A program made the position numbers and the translations under genes. The notes below the pieces were generated by a model. That model was not told the origin of the DNA, made no database searches, and saw only the letters and a program-made list of their open reading frames with translations. Below are positions 1 through 8,030 of a stretch of DNA of 64,000 nt, piece by piece (the first letter of the stretch is position 1; every line of letters begins with the position of its first letter). Source of the stretch: Nocardioides marmorisolisilvae (lineage in GTDB: Bacteria; Actinomycetota; Actinomycetes; Propionibacteriales; Nocardioidaceae); assembly GCF_031656915.1 (NCBI RefSeq), contig NZ_CP134227.1:3658001-3722000 (forward strand), in the 5' to 3' direction.

Positions 1-1323
1 CAGCTGGATGCCGTTGCCACGCGAGGTGGTCAGCAGGTGGGGCAGCCGGGGGTAGCGGAAGACGTTGCCGGCCTCATCGAGCGCCAGCAGCAGCCGAGGC
101 TCGATCGGGCCGCCCTGCCGTGCGGCGCGCTGCTCGGCGGTGTGGATGATCGCCGACAGCAGGGTGGTGAAGTACGGCGCGAACCGGTCACCGTCGGCGT
201 TGGGCACCACCACGCACAGGGTGCCTGCGCGGTCGAACAGGTCTGCTGGGGTGAAGCCGCCGGCGCGTGCTGCGGTGAGGATGCCGGGCCGGGAGTAGGT
301 GTCGGCAATGCCCAGCGCGGTGAAGAGCACCGATCCCTTGCCTTCCTCGTGGATCTGCCAGGTCGAGGCGTAGTCCTGCGCGGCGCCGTCCTCACCTGCG
401 GTGCGCAGCAGGTCCTCGACGTGGTCGCGGGCGCGTTCACCGGCGTGGATCCACTCCACCCATCCGGCGATGCCGTCACCGGAGAGGTGGGCGGCGAGCA
501 GCAGCCCCTTGAGGTACTTGCGTGCTTGGGCGTTCCAGGGCCGCGCCTTCGGGTCGTCGGCCATCCCGGAGGAGTCGACCATCCACTCGGCGAGCCGGTC
601 GGCGGCCTCGGCGTCGACCGCGGCATCGATGGGTGACCAGCCCGCGAGCTGGTGGCCCGGCGCGCCGCCGGGCGCGATCACCCACACCGGCCCGTGGACG
701 GCGCGGGCCGCGCACAGCGGCTGCAGGTCCTGGGGCTTGGCGGTGGTGATCACCACGGGGCCGTCCCAGTCGAGCACGTTGGGCACGATCAGCCCGGTGG
801 TCTTGCCGGACCCGTTCGGCCCGAACACGACCGCGGAGACGCAGTCATGGCCGGCCAGCAGCATCCGCCGACCCAGCGCCCGCCCGGCGACCAGTCGCCA
901 CCGCCGCTTGGCGGGATCAGCGGGTACGGCGAGCCGCCGCTGCGTACGACGGGTCGCCCATCGTGCGGGATCGACCTGCGAGGGTTGGGTGCGGCGTTGC
1001 CAGCCGAGGATCCCGAGCGCTGCGCCGACCGCGATCAGGAGGATCAGGACCGCGAGCACACTCCAGAACGCGGCCGGCACCAGCGATGCAGCGTCGGGGT
1101 ACGCCGTATCCCAGGCGGCCGTGACCTGCCTGTCGCGGATCAGCTGGACCACGAACGACGGCGAACCACTGAACGGCGCCGAGGCACCGGAGCGTCCGAC
1201 GAGCAGCAGGCTGGCCTGCGCGGCCAGCCAGCACCCACCGGCGACGACCCCGACGACGCCTCCGATGATGAGGATGCCGATCGCCAGAGCGTCGCTGGAG
1301 ACCGTCTCCTCGCGGCCGCTCAT
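1..1323 (-). CDS. Type IV coupling protein (VirD4/TraG family), 3' end outside window
   Basis: Membrane ATPase that would deliver the relaxase-DNA complex to the conjugative channel. 441 codons are visible without a stop; the gene runs off the left edge. Two N-terminal hydrophobic segments (about residues 12-34 and 85-108) are followed by a Walker A motif FGPNGSGKTT (about residue 165) and a Walker B stretch LLLALDEAGN (about residue 408), the typical VirD4/TraG order. The ATG at 1323 overlaps the stop of the VirB4-like gene by 4 bp (ATGA), which fixes the start and implies translational coupling. It is the most distal visible gene of the minus-strand transfer operon. The family is clear from the motifs; the exact subfamily is inferred. 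Confidence 0.88.
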   Translation of the reverse strand, partial: MSGREETVSSDALAIGILIIGGVVGVVAGGCWLAAQASLLLVGRSGASAPFSGSPSFVVQLIRDRQVTAAWDTAYPDAASLVPAAFWSVLAVLILLIAVGAALGILGWQRRTQPSQVDPARWATRRTQRRLAVPADPAKRRWRLVAGRALGRRMLLAGHDCVSAVVFGPNGSGKTTGLIVPNVLDWDGPVVITTAKPQDLQPLCAARAVHGPVWVIAPGGAPGHQLAGWSPIDAAVDAEAADRLAEWMVDSSGMADDPKARPWNAQARKYLKGLLLAAHLSGDGIAGWVEWIHAGERARDHVEDLLRTAGEDGAAQDYASTWQIHEEGKGSVLFTALGIADTYSRPGILTAARAGGFTPADLFDRAGTLCVVVPNADGDRFAPYFTTLLSAIIHTAEQRAARQGGPIEPRLLLALDEAGNVFRYPRLPHLLTTSRGNGIQL

Positions 1324-2672
1324 GAGGCGATGCCTCGCATCCTGCCGTCAGTGTCGACGAGGGTGACCTCCTCCTCGCCGAGCAGGTGGTCGACGATCGC
1401 CGAGTGCCGTCCGATCTTCCACAACGCCCTTCCGCGAGGCAGGTGGACCAGCTGGTCGGCCTCGACATCGGTCAGGCCGAGCGTGGTCGCGGTCGCCTCG
1501 ACCTGGTCGGACTCCTGGGCGTAGACGATCCGGGTCGAGCAGTCGGCCAGCAGGCCCTGGGCCAGGGCGACGGCCTCGCTGCCGGATGCACCGACCGCGC
1601 CGAGGTCGGAGATGCGGTGCACCACCGCGAGATTGGCGACCCCGAGCGCTCGGGAGAGCTTCCACTGGGCCTGCATCCGGCGGACCAGGGCGAGGTGACG
1701 CAGCATCCGCCAGGCCTCGTCGTAGACCACCAGCCGTCGACCACCCGGTGCCGAGGCCAAGGTGGCCTCCATCCAGGCCGACGCGCAGGTCATCAACAGT
1801 GCGACCGCGGTGTCGTCACCGGCCAGCCGCGAGGTGTCGAGCACCTGGATCGGTGCATCGAAGTCCAGCGGGTGGGTGGTCGGCCCGTCGAAGAGCCCGG
1901 CCAGGTCGCCCACGACCAGGCGACGCAGCTCCAAGGCGAGGTCGCGTGAGTCCACGACCAGCTCGCGAACGCTCATCTGCAGGGTGGCCGCAGCCTCCCG
2001 CGACGGAGACATCAGCGCGGTGACGATCTCGGGCAGCACCGGCGCGCCCTGCCCGCCTGCATAGGAGTCTGGCTGGGCTTCGTGGCGGGTGCCGGTCACC
2101 TCGGTGAGCGCGACCAGCAGCGCGTTGCGCTCGACCGGGCGGAGCCGGCGGTCCAGCGCGGTCTCGGCCAGCGAGGCGAGCAGGCTGTTGCGTCGTGCCA
2201 GCACCTCGCGTGCCCATTCCTCGGCGCTCAGCCGTGGCGGGCGGGGGCCCGGGTCGAGCGGGTTGACTCGGGCGGGCAGGCCTCGACCGAGCACGATCGG
2301 GTCCGCGCCCAGCGCGGTGGCCACCTGCCCCCACTCGCCCTTCGGGTCACCGGGCACGTAGACGCGCACCCCGAAGGCGCTCATCCGCAGTGCGAGCGTC
2401 TTGGCCAGCGCGCTCTTGCCGCGCCCGATCACCCCGGCCAGCAGGATGTTCGGGTTGGTGATCACGCCCTCGCCGTACAGCTCCCAGGGGTCGAAGACGA
2501 AGCTGCCGTCCGAGCCGGCCTGCCGCCCGATGTAGACCCCGCGGGTGCCCAGCGCGGAGTCGACGATGAACGGGTAGATGGCCTGGAGGTTTCGGGTGGT
2601 GGCCCGGTGCGCCGGAACCCGCAGCCGCCGCAGCGATCGACCGGTCGCAGCGCGTGGGTCGCGACGCTTCAT
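1320..2672 (-). CDS. VirB4-like conjugation ATPase
   Basis: Cytoplasmic ATPase expected to power a type IV secretion channel. The protein is 450 aa. A P-loop GVIGRGKS lies at residues 80-87 and a Walker B-like RLVVYDEAWRM around residue 314, followed by a conserved region typical of VirB4/TraC C-terminal domains. It lacks the long N-terminal region of classical VirB4, which suits the split actinobacterial arrangement in which the upstream SCO6880-like protein supplies the membrane part. The start at 2672 (MKRRDPR) overlaps the upstream stop by 4 bp. A further upstream in-frame start would overlap the neighbour by over 100 bp and is less likely. Confidence 0.87.
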   Translation of the reverse strand: MKRRDPRAATGRSLRRLRVPAHRATTRNLQAIYPFIVDSALGTRGVYIGRQAGSDGSFVFDPWELYGEGVITNPNILLAGVIGRGKSALAKTLALRMSAFGVRVYVPGDPKGEWGQVATALGADPIVLGRGLPARVNPLDPGPRPPRLSAEEWAREVLARRNSLLASLAETALDRRLRPVERNALLVALTEVTGTRHEAQPDSYAGGQGAPVLPEIVTALMSPSREAAATLQMSVRELVVDSRDLALELRRLVVGDLAGLFDGPTTHPLDFDAPIQVLDTSRLAGDDTAVALLMTCASAWMEATLASAPGGRRLVVYDEAWRMLRHLALVRRMQAQWKLSRALGVANLAVVHRISDLGAVGASGSEAVALAQGLLADCSTRIVYAQESDQVEATATTLGLTDVEADQLVHLPRGRALWKIGRHSAIVDHLLGEEEVTLVDTDGRMRGIAS

Positions 2673-4129
2673 CGGGCCACCCCCTGGGTCAGCGGCAGGC
2701 CGCCGCGCAGGAAGGCCTGGTCCACCTCGCCGTAGACCCGGCGTACCTCCAACGCACTGCGCACGGCGGCCTGCTCGACCATCGAGCACGCCGACTCCAG
2801 CTCATCGAGATCGGCGGCGGTGACGGTGATCCAGCCGGTGAACCGGTATTCGGTGTGCCCGCGCACCAGCTCCCGCTCGCGCCGCTCGAGGGCGTCGTAC
2901 TCCTCGTCGTCTTGGGCGGTCTCCACCTGGCCGAGCCGACGCCGCTGTGCCTCGTCGGCACGCTTGGCGACCCGCTGGCTGCGCAGCTCCCGCAGCGAAC
3001 GCGAGGGTGCGATCGGCTCGGCGGTCACCGAGACGGTCCGACGGATCCCACCCAGCGCGATCAGCGGGTAGACCCACGCCGCCTCGACCGGCACCGAGGG
3101 CCACTGGGAGATCCAGTAGACCGCGTGCATCGCGCTGTCGGTGCGGTAGTGGTCCCAACCCGGCTCGGCGGCCATCGGCCCGGCCGCAACCGGAGAGGAC
3201 GGGACCCCCGCGGTGTCCAGCCCTGCTGCCGAGGCCGGGTCGAACTGTCCCCGCATCATCGTGGCAAGCTCCTTGGCCCCAGCCACGCCGAGCACGTCGA
3301 TGTCGGCGCGGCCGAGCGCCTGCCTGACCCAGGCGATCTCACCCATCAGCACCTTCGTGGTGCCCTCCGGGCCCCCGCCGGCCTGACGGATCGGACGGCG
3401 CAGCCTGTGGGCGTCGATCGCGACCGCGACGAACGACTCGTGCCGGGTCGCGGCCGGGCCGGCTCGCTCGATCAGCCGGGCGTAGGCCCCGGCGTACGGC
3501 GCCGCGTGCTGGCCGTGCTGGTCCCACCACTGCTTGAGGTCGTGACCGCTGTCGGGCACAGTGCGCTCGAGCCACTGGACCGCGGCGATCCGCGATCCCT
3601 CCTGCCCGCTCTGGGACAACAGCGCACCCCAAGCGCTGATCCGCCGCTCCTGGCTGGCGCGGTCGGCCAGGACGTAGTTGGCGCCGCGGACCCGCAGCAC
3701 CACCGTCCAGCGGTCGCCGATCCGCATCGCCGCGACCGGTCCGTCGAAGGTGCGGGCCTCGAACAGTCGTAGGCTCTGGCCCAGCCCCGGCAGGTCCATC
3801 CGCGCGACCCCATCGCAGCGGCGCAGCGCCGAGAACCCACCCAGATAGTGGGCATCTCCGAGCAGCCGGGCGTGCAGATGGTTGGCGATGGGACGCGCCC
3901 AGTCGACCAACGGGCGACCCTGGACAGGGAACAACGCGAGCGTGGCCATCACGCCCAGCACCAGGCAGCCGACCAGCGCGCCACCGGTGCCGCCGGCAAG
4001 GACGCCGAACAGCACCGCGGCGAAGCCGCATCCCAGCGCGCAGATCTGGCTCGCGGTGAAGCCGATCAGCAGCCCACCGCGGTCGCGTCGACCGAAGGTG
4101 TAGGTCGTCGGGGTCTCCTGGATCGTCAT
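2669..4129 (-). CDS. SCO6880-like conjugation membrane protein
   Basis: Predicted 486-aa inner-membrane component of the actinobacterial conjugation machine. Two hydrophobic segments near the N-terminus (about residues 20-38 and 45-68) precede a long soluble region. This layout, and its position directly before a VirB4-like ATPase, match the SCO6880 family of Streptomyces-type elements. The C-terminal soluble part is the region expected to work with the short VirB4 protein. ATGA overlaps on both sides (with the TrbL-like gene and the VirB4 gene) show one tightly coupled operon. The family name is recalled from recognisable N-terminal sequence; no catalytic motif was found. Confidence 0.75.
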   Translation of the reverse strand: MTIQETPTTYTFGRRDRGGLLIGFTASQICALGCGFAAVLFGVLAGGTGGALVGCLVLGVMATLALFPVQGRPLVDWARPIANHLHARLLGDAHYLGGFSALRRCDGVARMDLPGLGQSLRLFEARTFDGPVAAMRIGDRWTVVLRVRGANYVLADRASQERRISAWGALLSQSGQEGSRIAAVQWLERTVPDSGHDLKQWWDQHGQHAAPYAGAYARLIERAGPAATRHESFVAVAIDAHRLRRPIRQAGGGPEGTTKVLMGEIAWVRQALGRADIDVLGVAGAKELATMMRGQFDPASAAGLDTAGVPSSPVAAGPMAAEPGWDHYRTDSAMHAVYWISQWPSVPVEAAWVYPLIALGGIRRTVSVTAEPIAPSRSLRELRSQRVAKRADEAQRRRLGQVETAQDDEEYDALERRERELVRGHTEYRFTGWITVTAADLDELESACSMVEQAAVRSALEVRRVYGEVDQAFLRGGLPLTQGVAR

Positions 4130-5454
4130 GACTTGTCTCCTTGTCCGCCGTGGCCGCTCGGGTCGGCGTCGGGCCCAGGGAGCGCGGCGTCGTCGCGCGG
4201 CGGCTGCGCCGTACGACCTGGATCGACGTGATCCGCGAGCTGCTCGGACGTCTCCCGGGCATGGGTTCCCGCTGCCTTGGTGGTCTCGGCGGCCACCAGC
4301 GTCGCGACGCCGGCGACGCCTGCCGCGGTCGCAGCCCCGCCGCTCGCCGCCATACCGCCCGCTCCTTCGCCGGAAGCTCCGGCTGCCACTCCTTCTCCGC
4401 CACCACCGGGCGCGGGAAGATTGGTAGCCATCGCCGGCTCAGGACCCTCCGGCCGTGGCGCGGTGCTCTGCGCGCGGGCAGCGTCCTTGCGGCGCATCCC
4501 CGAGCCGGAGCCGCCACCGGGCATCCGGTTCAGCACCGGGTTCATCCCGCCCCGCAGGGTGCCCATCGCATCGCCCGCCAGGTGGGTGTCGGCGGCGAAG
4601 TGCACCAGCCGCAGCATCACCAACGGCGCGAAGCACGCGCCGCACATCAGCACCGTCTCGCCGACGAAGTCACTCAACGACTGATCGGTGCCCCGTGCCA
4701 GCAGCGCGAGACCGACCCCGAAGAGCGTGAAGATCGCGGTCTTGGTGAACACCAGCGCGATCAGCACCTCGGTGGTCTTGCGCACCCACGCTCGGGTCGG
4801 GGCCCACAGATAGCCCGCGATGAGCAGCGGCGCGAACGCGACCACCACCAAGATGGCGACCTTGCGCAGCGCCAGGACGAACCAGAGGATTAGCCCGGAT
4901 ACCAGCATGATCGCCATCAGCAAGATCAGCAGCATGTTCGCCGCCGCCTGACCGGGATCGCCCGCGATCCGGTCGAAGCCCGACGCCAGCTTGTCGATCG
5001 AGCTGGACAGGTCATAGCCGGTGATGCGCACCACGCTGTGCGAGAGCCAGTCATCCAAGGCGATCAGCAGCTGGGCCATCACGATGTAGAACCCGCCACC
5101 CAAAGAGGCAACCCCCACGCCCACCGCGGCCCGGCCCAGGGTGCCGGGATCGCGGCGCAGGCAGGCCATCACCAGCGCGATGCACAGCACCACCCCGATC
5201 AGCGAGGCCGCCAGGCCCAGGAACCCGTAGTAGACGTGGCGGTAGGTCGGGTCGGCCAGCGGGACGGTCGAGGACTGGTCGACGTTCTTGACGATCTGGC
5301 TCAGCAGCGTCTTCGCGCCGGTCGCGATCGACCTGGTGATCGCGCTCAGACCGGCGTCGGCGACCTGATGGCCGCCCTTACAGATCAGGTTCCACCACGG
5401 GCAGCCGGTGAACGGCGGGGCCACGGTGGGATCGAAGGCCTGGATCGAGTGCAT
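4126..5454 (-). CDS. Polytopic TrbL/VirB6-like conjugation membrane protein
   Basis: 442-aa integral membrane protein starting MHSIQAFDP. It has a Trp/Cys-containing N-terminal segment, then several strongly hydrophobic helices between about residues 75 and 320, and a Gly/Ala/Pro-rich hydrophilic tail of over 100 residues. That is the usual architecture of TrbL/VirB6-like channel proteins in Gram-positive conjugative elements. The ATG at 5454 was chosen because it lies 11 bp after the stop of the small membrane gene; the longer in-frame extension upstream runs through that gene in another frame. It overlaps the SCO6880-like gene by 4 bp. Confidence 0.78.
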   Translation of the reverse strand: MHSIQAFDPTVAPPFTGCPWWNLICKGGHQVADAGLSAITRSIATGAKTLLSQIVKNVDQSSTVPLADPTYRHVYYGFLGLAASLIGVVLCIALVMACLRRDPGTLGRAAVGVGVASLGGGFYIVMAQLLIALDDWLSHSVVRITGYDLSSSIDKLASGFDRIAGDPGQAAANMLLILLMAIMLVSGLILWFVLALRKVAILVVVAFAPLLIAGYLWAPTRAWVRKTTEVLIALVFTKTAIFTLFGVGLALLARGTDQSLSDFVGETVLMCGACFAPLVMLRLVHFAADTHLAGDAMGTLRGGMNPVLNRMPGGGSGSGMRRKDAARAQSTAPRPEGPEPAMATNLPAPGGGGEGVAAGASGEGAGGMAASGGAATAAGVAGVATLVAAETTKAAGTHARETSEQLADHVDPGRTAQPPRDDAALPGPDADPSGHGGQGDKS

Positions 5455-5465
5455 CGCCGGCTCCT

Positions 5466-5756
5466 TCAGTGGATCTGGGAGCCGAGGTTGGAGCAGAAGT
5501 TGATGATCGGCGCGGCGCCACCGGCCACCAGAGCGGCGGCGCCGCAGACCAGGACGCCGGTCTTGCCGCGCGAGACCGCGTGGTAGTTGCCGCCGAAGCT
5601 GCCCAGCGACCAGATGATCACGCTGATCAGCAGTCCGCCGAGGGCAGCGAACAACGCCCAACCGCCAAGCCCGTCGAGGATCTGCTGGATCTGCCCACCG
5701 CCGGGCAGGCTCGTCGGATCCGGGTTGACCTTCACGTTCGTCGCAAGGAACATCAC
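5466..5756 (-). CDS. Small two-helix membrane protein (DUF6112-like)
   Basis: 96-aa protein with an N-terminal polar stretch ending SLPGGGQIQQILDGLGG and two hydrophobic helices (about residues 33-50 and 68-85). It is the same size and has the same Asn-rich loop and C-terminal INF motif as small proteins (DUF6112) found beside TrbL-like genes in actinobacterial conjugative elements. It is probably a pilin-like or VirB2/VirB3-like channel subunit, but that role is inferred from size, topology and position at the head of the transfer operon. Tandem ATGs occur at 5756 and 5753. Confidence 0.72.
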   Translation of the reverse strand: MMFLATNVKVNPDPTSLPGGGQIQQILDGLGGWALFAALGGLLISVIIWSLGSFGGNYHAVSRGKTGVLVCGAAALVAGGAAPIINFCSNLGSQIH

Positions 5757-6043
5757 TGACTTCCCTTCCTGAGGTTGTACCTAGCCACAGGCATCGGAAA
5801 GGACCGCACGTGGACACTCGAGGAGAAGATCGCCGCCGGTAACGCCGGCCGGGCCGGCCACGCATCGGCCAGGGCCGATGCCGATGCGGCGTATCGCGGT
5901 CGGGCTGGCTGAACGCCCATTGCGGGTCACCCCCGAGAGGTGGGTCGAAGCTGTAGCCCTTCGACCGTGAACCCATCCGCGAGCGCGGCGGAACCCCGAT
6001 CAGTGAATCTGTGGAAAGCTCCTGCGACTCGCCGACGGTGGAC
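5757..6043. other. Intergenic leader of the transfer operon
   Basis: About 290 bp without a convincing gene, lying upstream of the minus-strand transfer genes and downstream of a small membrane gene. I see no long palindrome, tRNA or strong promoter. A promoter for the transfer operon could lie here, but no box can be defended. Confidence 0.4.
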
Positions 6044-6337
6044 TCAGCGGGTGAAGCTGGCCACCAGACTGGTCAGAAACCCGACCACCACCAGCAGGAA
6101 GAGCAGCCCGAGGACCAGGCGCCGAAGGACGCCGGTCCGCTGCCGGATCACGATCCGCTGGGGTCGGCTGCGGGCCGCGGCGTACCCCTCGGCATAGCCA
6201 TCCTTGAACGCGGCCTCACGCGCAGAAGCCAACAGGCGCTCATGATCCTCGCGCCAGAAGAACTCCCCGTGCACCTCAACCAGAGGGTCATCCGCATCGA
6301 CGATCACGACCCGCTTGGGTCTGGTTGACTCACTCAC
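6044..6337 (-). CDS. Small tail-anchored membrane protein, unknown function
   Basis: 97-aa protein beginning MSESTRPKRVVIVDADDP. It has an acidic N-terminal part, a basic stretch (about residues 60-75) and a single hydrophobic helix close to the C-terminus (about residues 75-92), so it should be C-terminally anchored with the N-terminus in the cytoplasm. The GTG at 6337 is preferred because GGGAGG sits about 6 nt upstream; a GTG at 6346 would overlap that ribosome binding site. It belongs to the conjugation module by position and strand. I do not recognise a family. Confidence 0.6.
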   Translation of the reverse strand: MSESTRPKRVVIVDADDPLVEVHGEFFWREDHERLLASAREAAFKDGYAEGYAAARSRPQRIVIRQRTGVLRRLVLGLLFLLVVVGFLTSLVASFTR

Positions 6338-6520
6338 ACCGCCCACCTCCCGATCGATAGCGCGGGTGGTTGTGACTTCTCATCGTAATCCGGTTCGGAC
6401 CTCCACTACGGCATCGATCTGGCCGGGCCTGAGCCCGCCCACGGCCGTGCACAAGGGGTCCAACTTGCGGTCCGCCGCCAGTTGCTGGACGGCGGTTGCG
6501 AACGACAACTGCTCGACTCC

Positions 6521-6548
6521 TCAACCACCGTCGGCCGACGGTGGTTGA
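6521..6548. repeat. 28-bp perfect palindrome at the module boundary
   Basis: A perfect inverted repeat with two 14-bp arms and no loop, centred between 6534 and 6535; each arm reads TCAACCACCGTCGG on its own strand. It lies in about 260 bp of otherwise gene-poor sequence between the conjugation module and the first cargo gene remnant. A loopless palindrome of this length could be a dimeric protein site, a recombination relic or a cruciform-type terminator for convergent readthrough. No T-run follows on either strand. Confidence 0.8.
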
Positions 6549-6599
6549 CTGAGGCGAGAGCGGTCAGGGCTGCCTGATGTCCAGCGTCTCGGTTGTCGG

Positions 6600-6785
6600 T
6601 CAGTGTGATCGGACCAGCGTTATCGCCTCGGTCAGAGCGAGCAGCACTGTGGCGAGAGTCTCGAGGTCGCCTTCGTTGCGCGAGCTGATCGTGAGGTTGA
6701 AGGCTTGCCGGGCTAGTGAGAGGGCGATGCCCTGCCCGATTCCCCGTGAGGCGCCCGTCACAAGCGTGGACCTGTTGAACGTCAC
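6600..6785 (-). pseudogene. 5' fragment of a short-chain dehydrogenase
   Basis: A 61-codon frame opening with a classical SDR nucleotide-binding start, TLVTGASRGIGQGIA, then ISSRNEGDLETLA, after which SDR similarity stops and the frame ends. A full SDR is about 250 aa, so the catalytic Ser-Tyr-Lys part is missing. The GTG start at 6785 overlaps the stop of the upstream ACAD gene (GTGA), showing it was the next gene of the same operon before a deletion or junction removed its 3' part. The break is therefore near 6600-6650, close to the 28-bp palindrome. Confidence 0.75.
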
Positions 6786-8017
6786 TGGGCCGGCTGCCCG
6801 TGGACGACGGGGTTGCGCGATGGATTCGCCGAGCCGCGGAGTTCGTTTCGTGCCACGGTTCGTCGGTGCACCGCGTCGGGTCCGTCGACGATGCGCAGGA
6901 CGCGGGCCCAGGCGTAGAAGTAGGCGAGGGGGGTGTCGTCGCTGACGCCGGCGCCGCCGTAGACCTCGATGGCGCGGTCGATGACCGCGGTGGCGACCTC
7001 GGGTGCGGCGACCTTGATGCCGGCGATTTCGCCTCGGGCGTTCTTGGCGCCGTCCTGGTCGATGAGCCAGGCGGTGCGTTCGACGTAGAGGCGGACCTGG
7101 TCGATCTCGATGCGGGACCGGGCGATGAGGTCCTGGACGACGCCTTGGTCAGCGAGCGGGACACCGAACGCGACGCGGTCCTTGGCGCGGTCGACCATAA
7201 GAGCGAGGGCGCGTTCGGCCATCCCGACGGCCCGCATGGCGTGATGGATGCGGCCCGGCCCGAGGCGGGCCTGGGCGATCGCGAAGCCGCCACCCTCCTC
7301 GCCCAGGAGGTTCGCGACCGGCACACGGGCTCCGTCGAAGCGGATCTCGGAGTGCCCGTGCTGGTCCTGGTAGCCGAAGATCGGCAGGTGACGTACGACC
7401 TCGACGCCCGGGGTGTCTCGGGGGACGAGGACCATCGATTGTTGCCGGTGGGTGGCGGCGTTGGGATCGGTGCGGCCCATGACGATGAAGATCTCGCAGC
7501 GTTCATCGGCCACGCCGGTGATCCACCACTTGCGGCCGGTCACGACGTACTCGTCGCCGTCACGGACGATCGAGGTCTCGATGTTGGTCGCGTCCGACGA
7601 CGCGACCTGCGGCTCCGTCATCGCGTACGCCGAGCGGATCTCGCCTTCCAACAGCGGCTCGAGCCACCGCTCGCGCTGTTCCGGGGTGGCGAAGAGGTGC
7701 AGCGTCTCCATGTTGCCGGTGTCCGGGGCCTGGCAATTGATGGCCTCGGGTGCGATTACGGGTGACCAGCCGGTGATCTCCGCGACCGATGCGTACTCGA
7801 GGTTGGAAAGGCCGCCGAACTCGTGGTGGAAGAGGTTCCAAAGACCCCGTCGACGCGCCGAGGCTTTGAGGGACTCCATTACCGGAGGATGTGCGTGCTC
7901 GCCGAGCTCACGCAGTTCTGCGGCCCACACCGGCTCGGCGGCGAAGACATCCTCGTGCATGAAGTCCCACATGCGACCGCAGACGTCCTCGGCCTTGGGG
8001 GAGAGGGCGAAGTCCAT
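6782..8017 (-). CDS. ACAD10/11-like acyl-CoA dehydrogenase
   Basis: 411-aa FAD-dependent acyl-CoA dehydrogenase family protein starting MDFALSPKAED. It has the FAD/substrate region YAMTEPQVASSDATN and the KWWITG stretch. Near the C-terminus the usual YEGTSEI-type catalytic segment is replaced by VDGPDAVHRRTVAR. This DGPD version is a hallmark of ACAD10/11 and LvaC-like proteins, which act with an APH-type kinase on 4-hydroxyacyl-CoAs rather than as plain dehydrogenases. The gene is 13 bp downstream of exactly such a kinase gene. The start is fixed by the ATG at 8017 with a GGAG-type site upstream. Confidence 0.85.
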   Translation of the reverse strand: MDFALSPKAEDVCGRMWDFMHEDVFAAEPVWAAELRELGEHAHPPVMESLKASARRRGLWNLFHHEFGGLSNLEYASVAEITGWSPVIAPEAINCQAPDTGNMETLHLFATPEQRERWLEPLLEGEIRSAYAMTEPQVASSDATNIETSIVRDGDEYVVTGRKWWITGVADERCEIFIVMGRTDPNAATHRQQSMVLVPRDTPGVEVVRHLPIFGYQDQHGHSEIRFDGARVPVANLLGEEGGGFAIAQARLGPGRIHHAMRAVGMAERALALMVDRAKDRVAFGVPLADQGVVQDLIARSRIEIDQVRLYVERTAWLIDQDGAKNARGEIAGIKVAAPEVATAVIDRAIEVYGGAGVSDDTPLAYFYAWARVLRIVDGPDAVHRRTVARNELRGSANPSRNPVVHGQPAQ

Positions 8018-8030
8018 GATCGGTGCTCCT

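Noticed and set aside
6384-6548. Possible small minus-strand gene of about 45 codons ending VVEVRTGLR
   Set aside because: No ATG or GTG start in frame, and no ribosome binding site. It may be a relic but cannot be supported.
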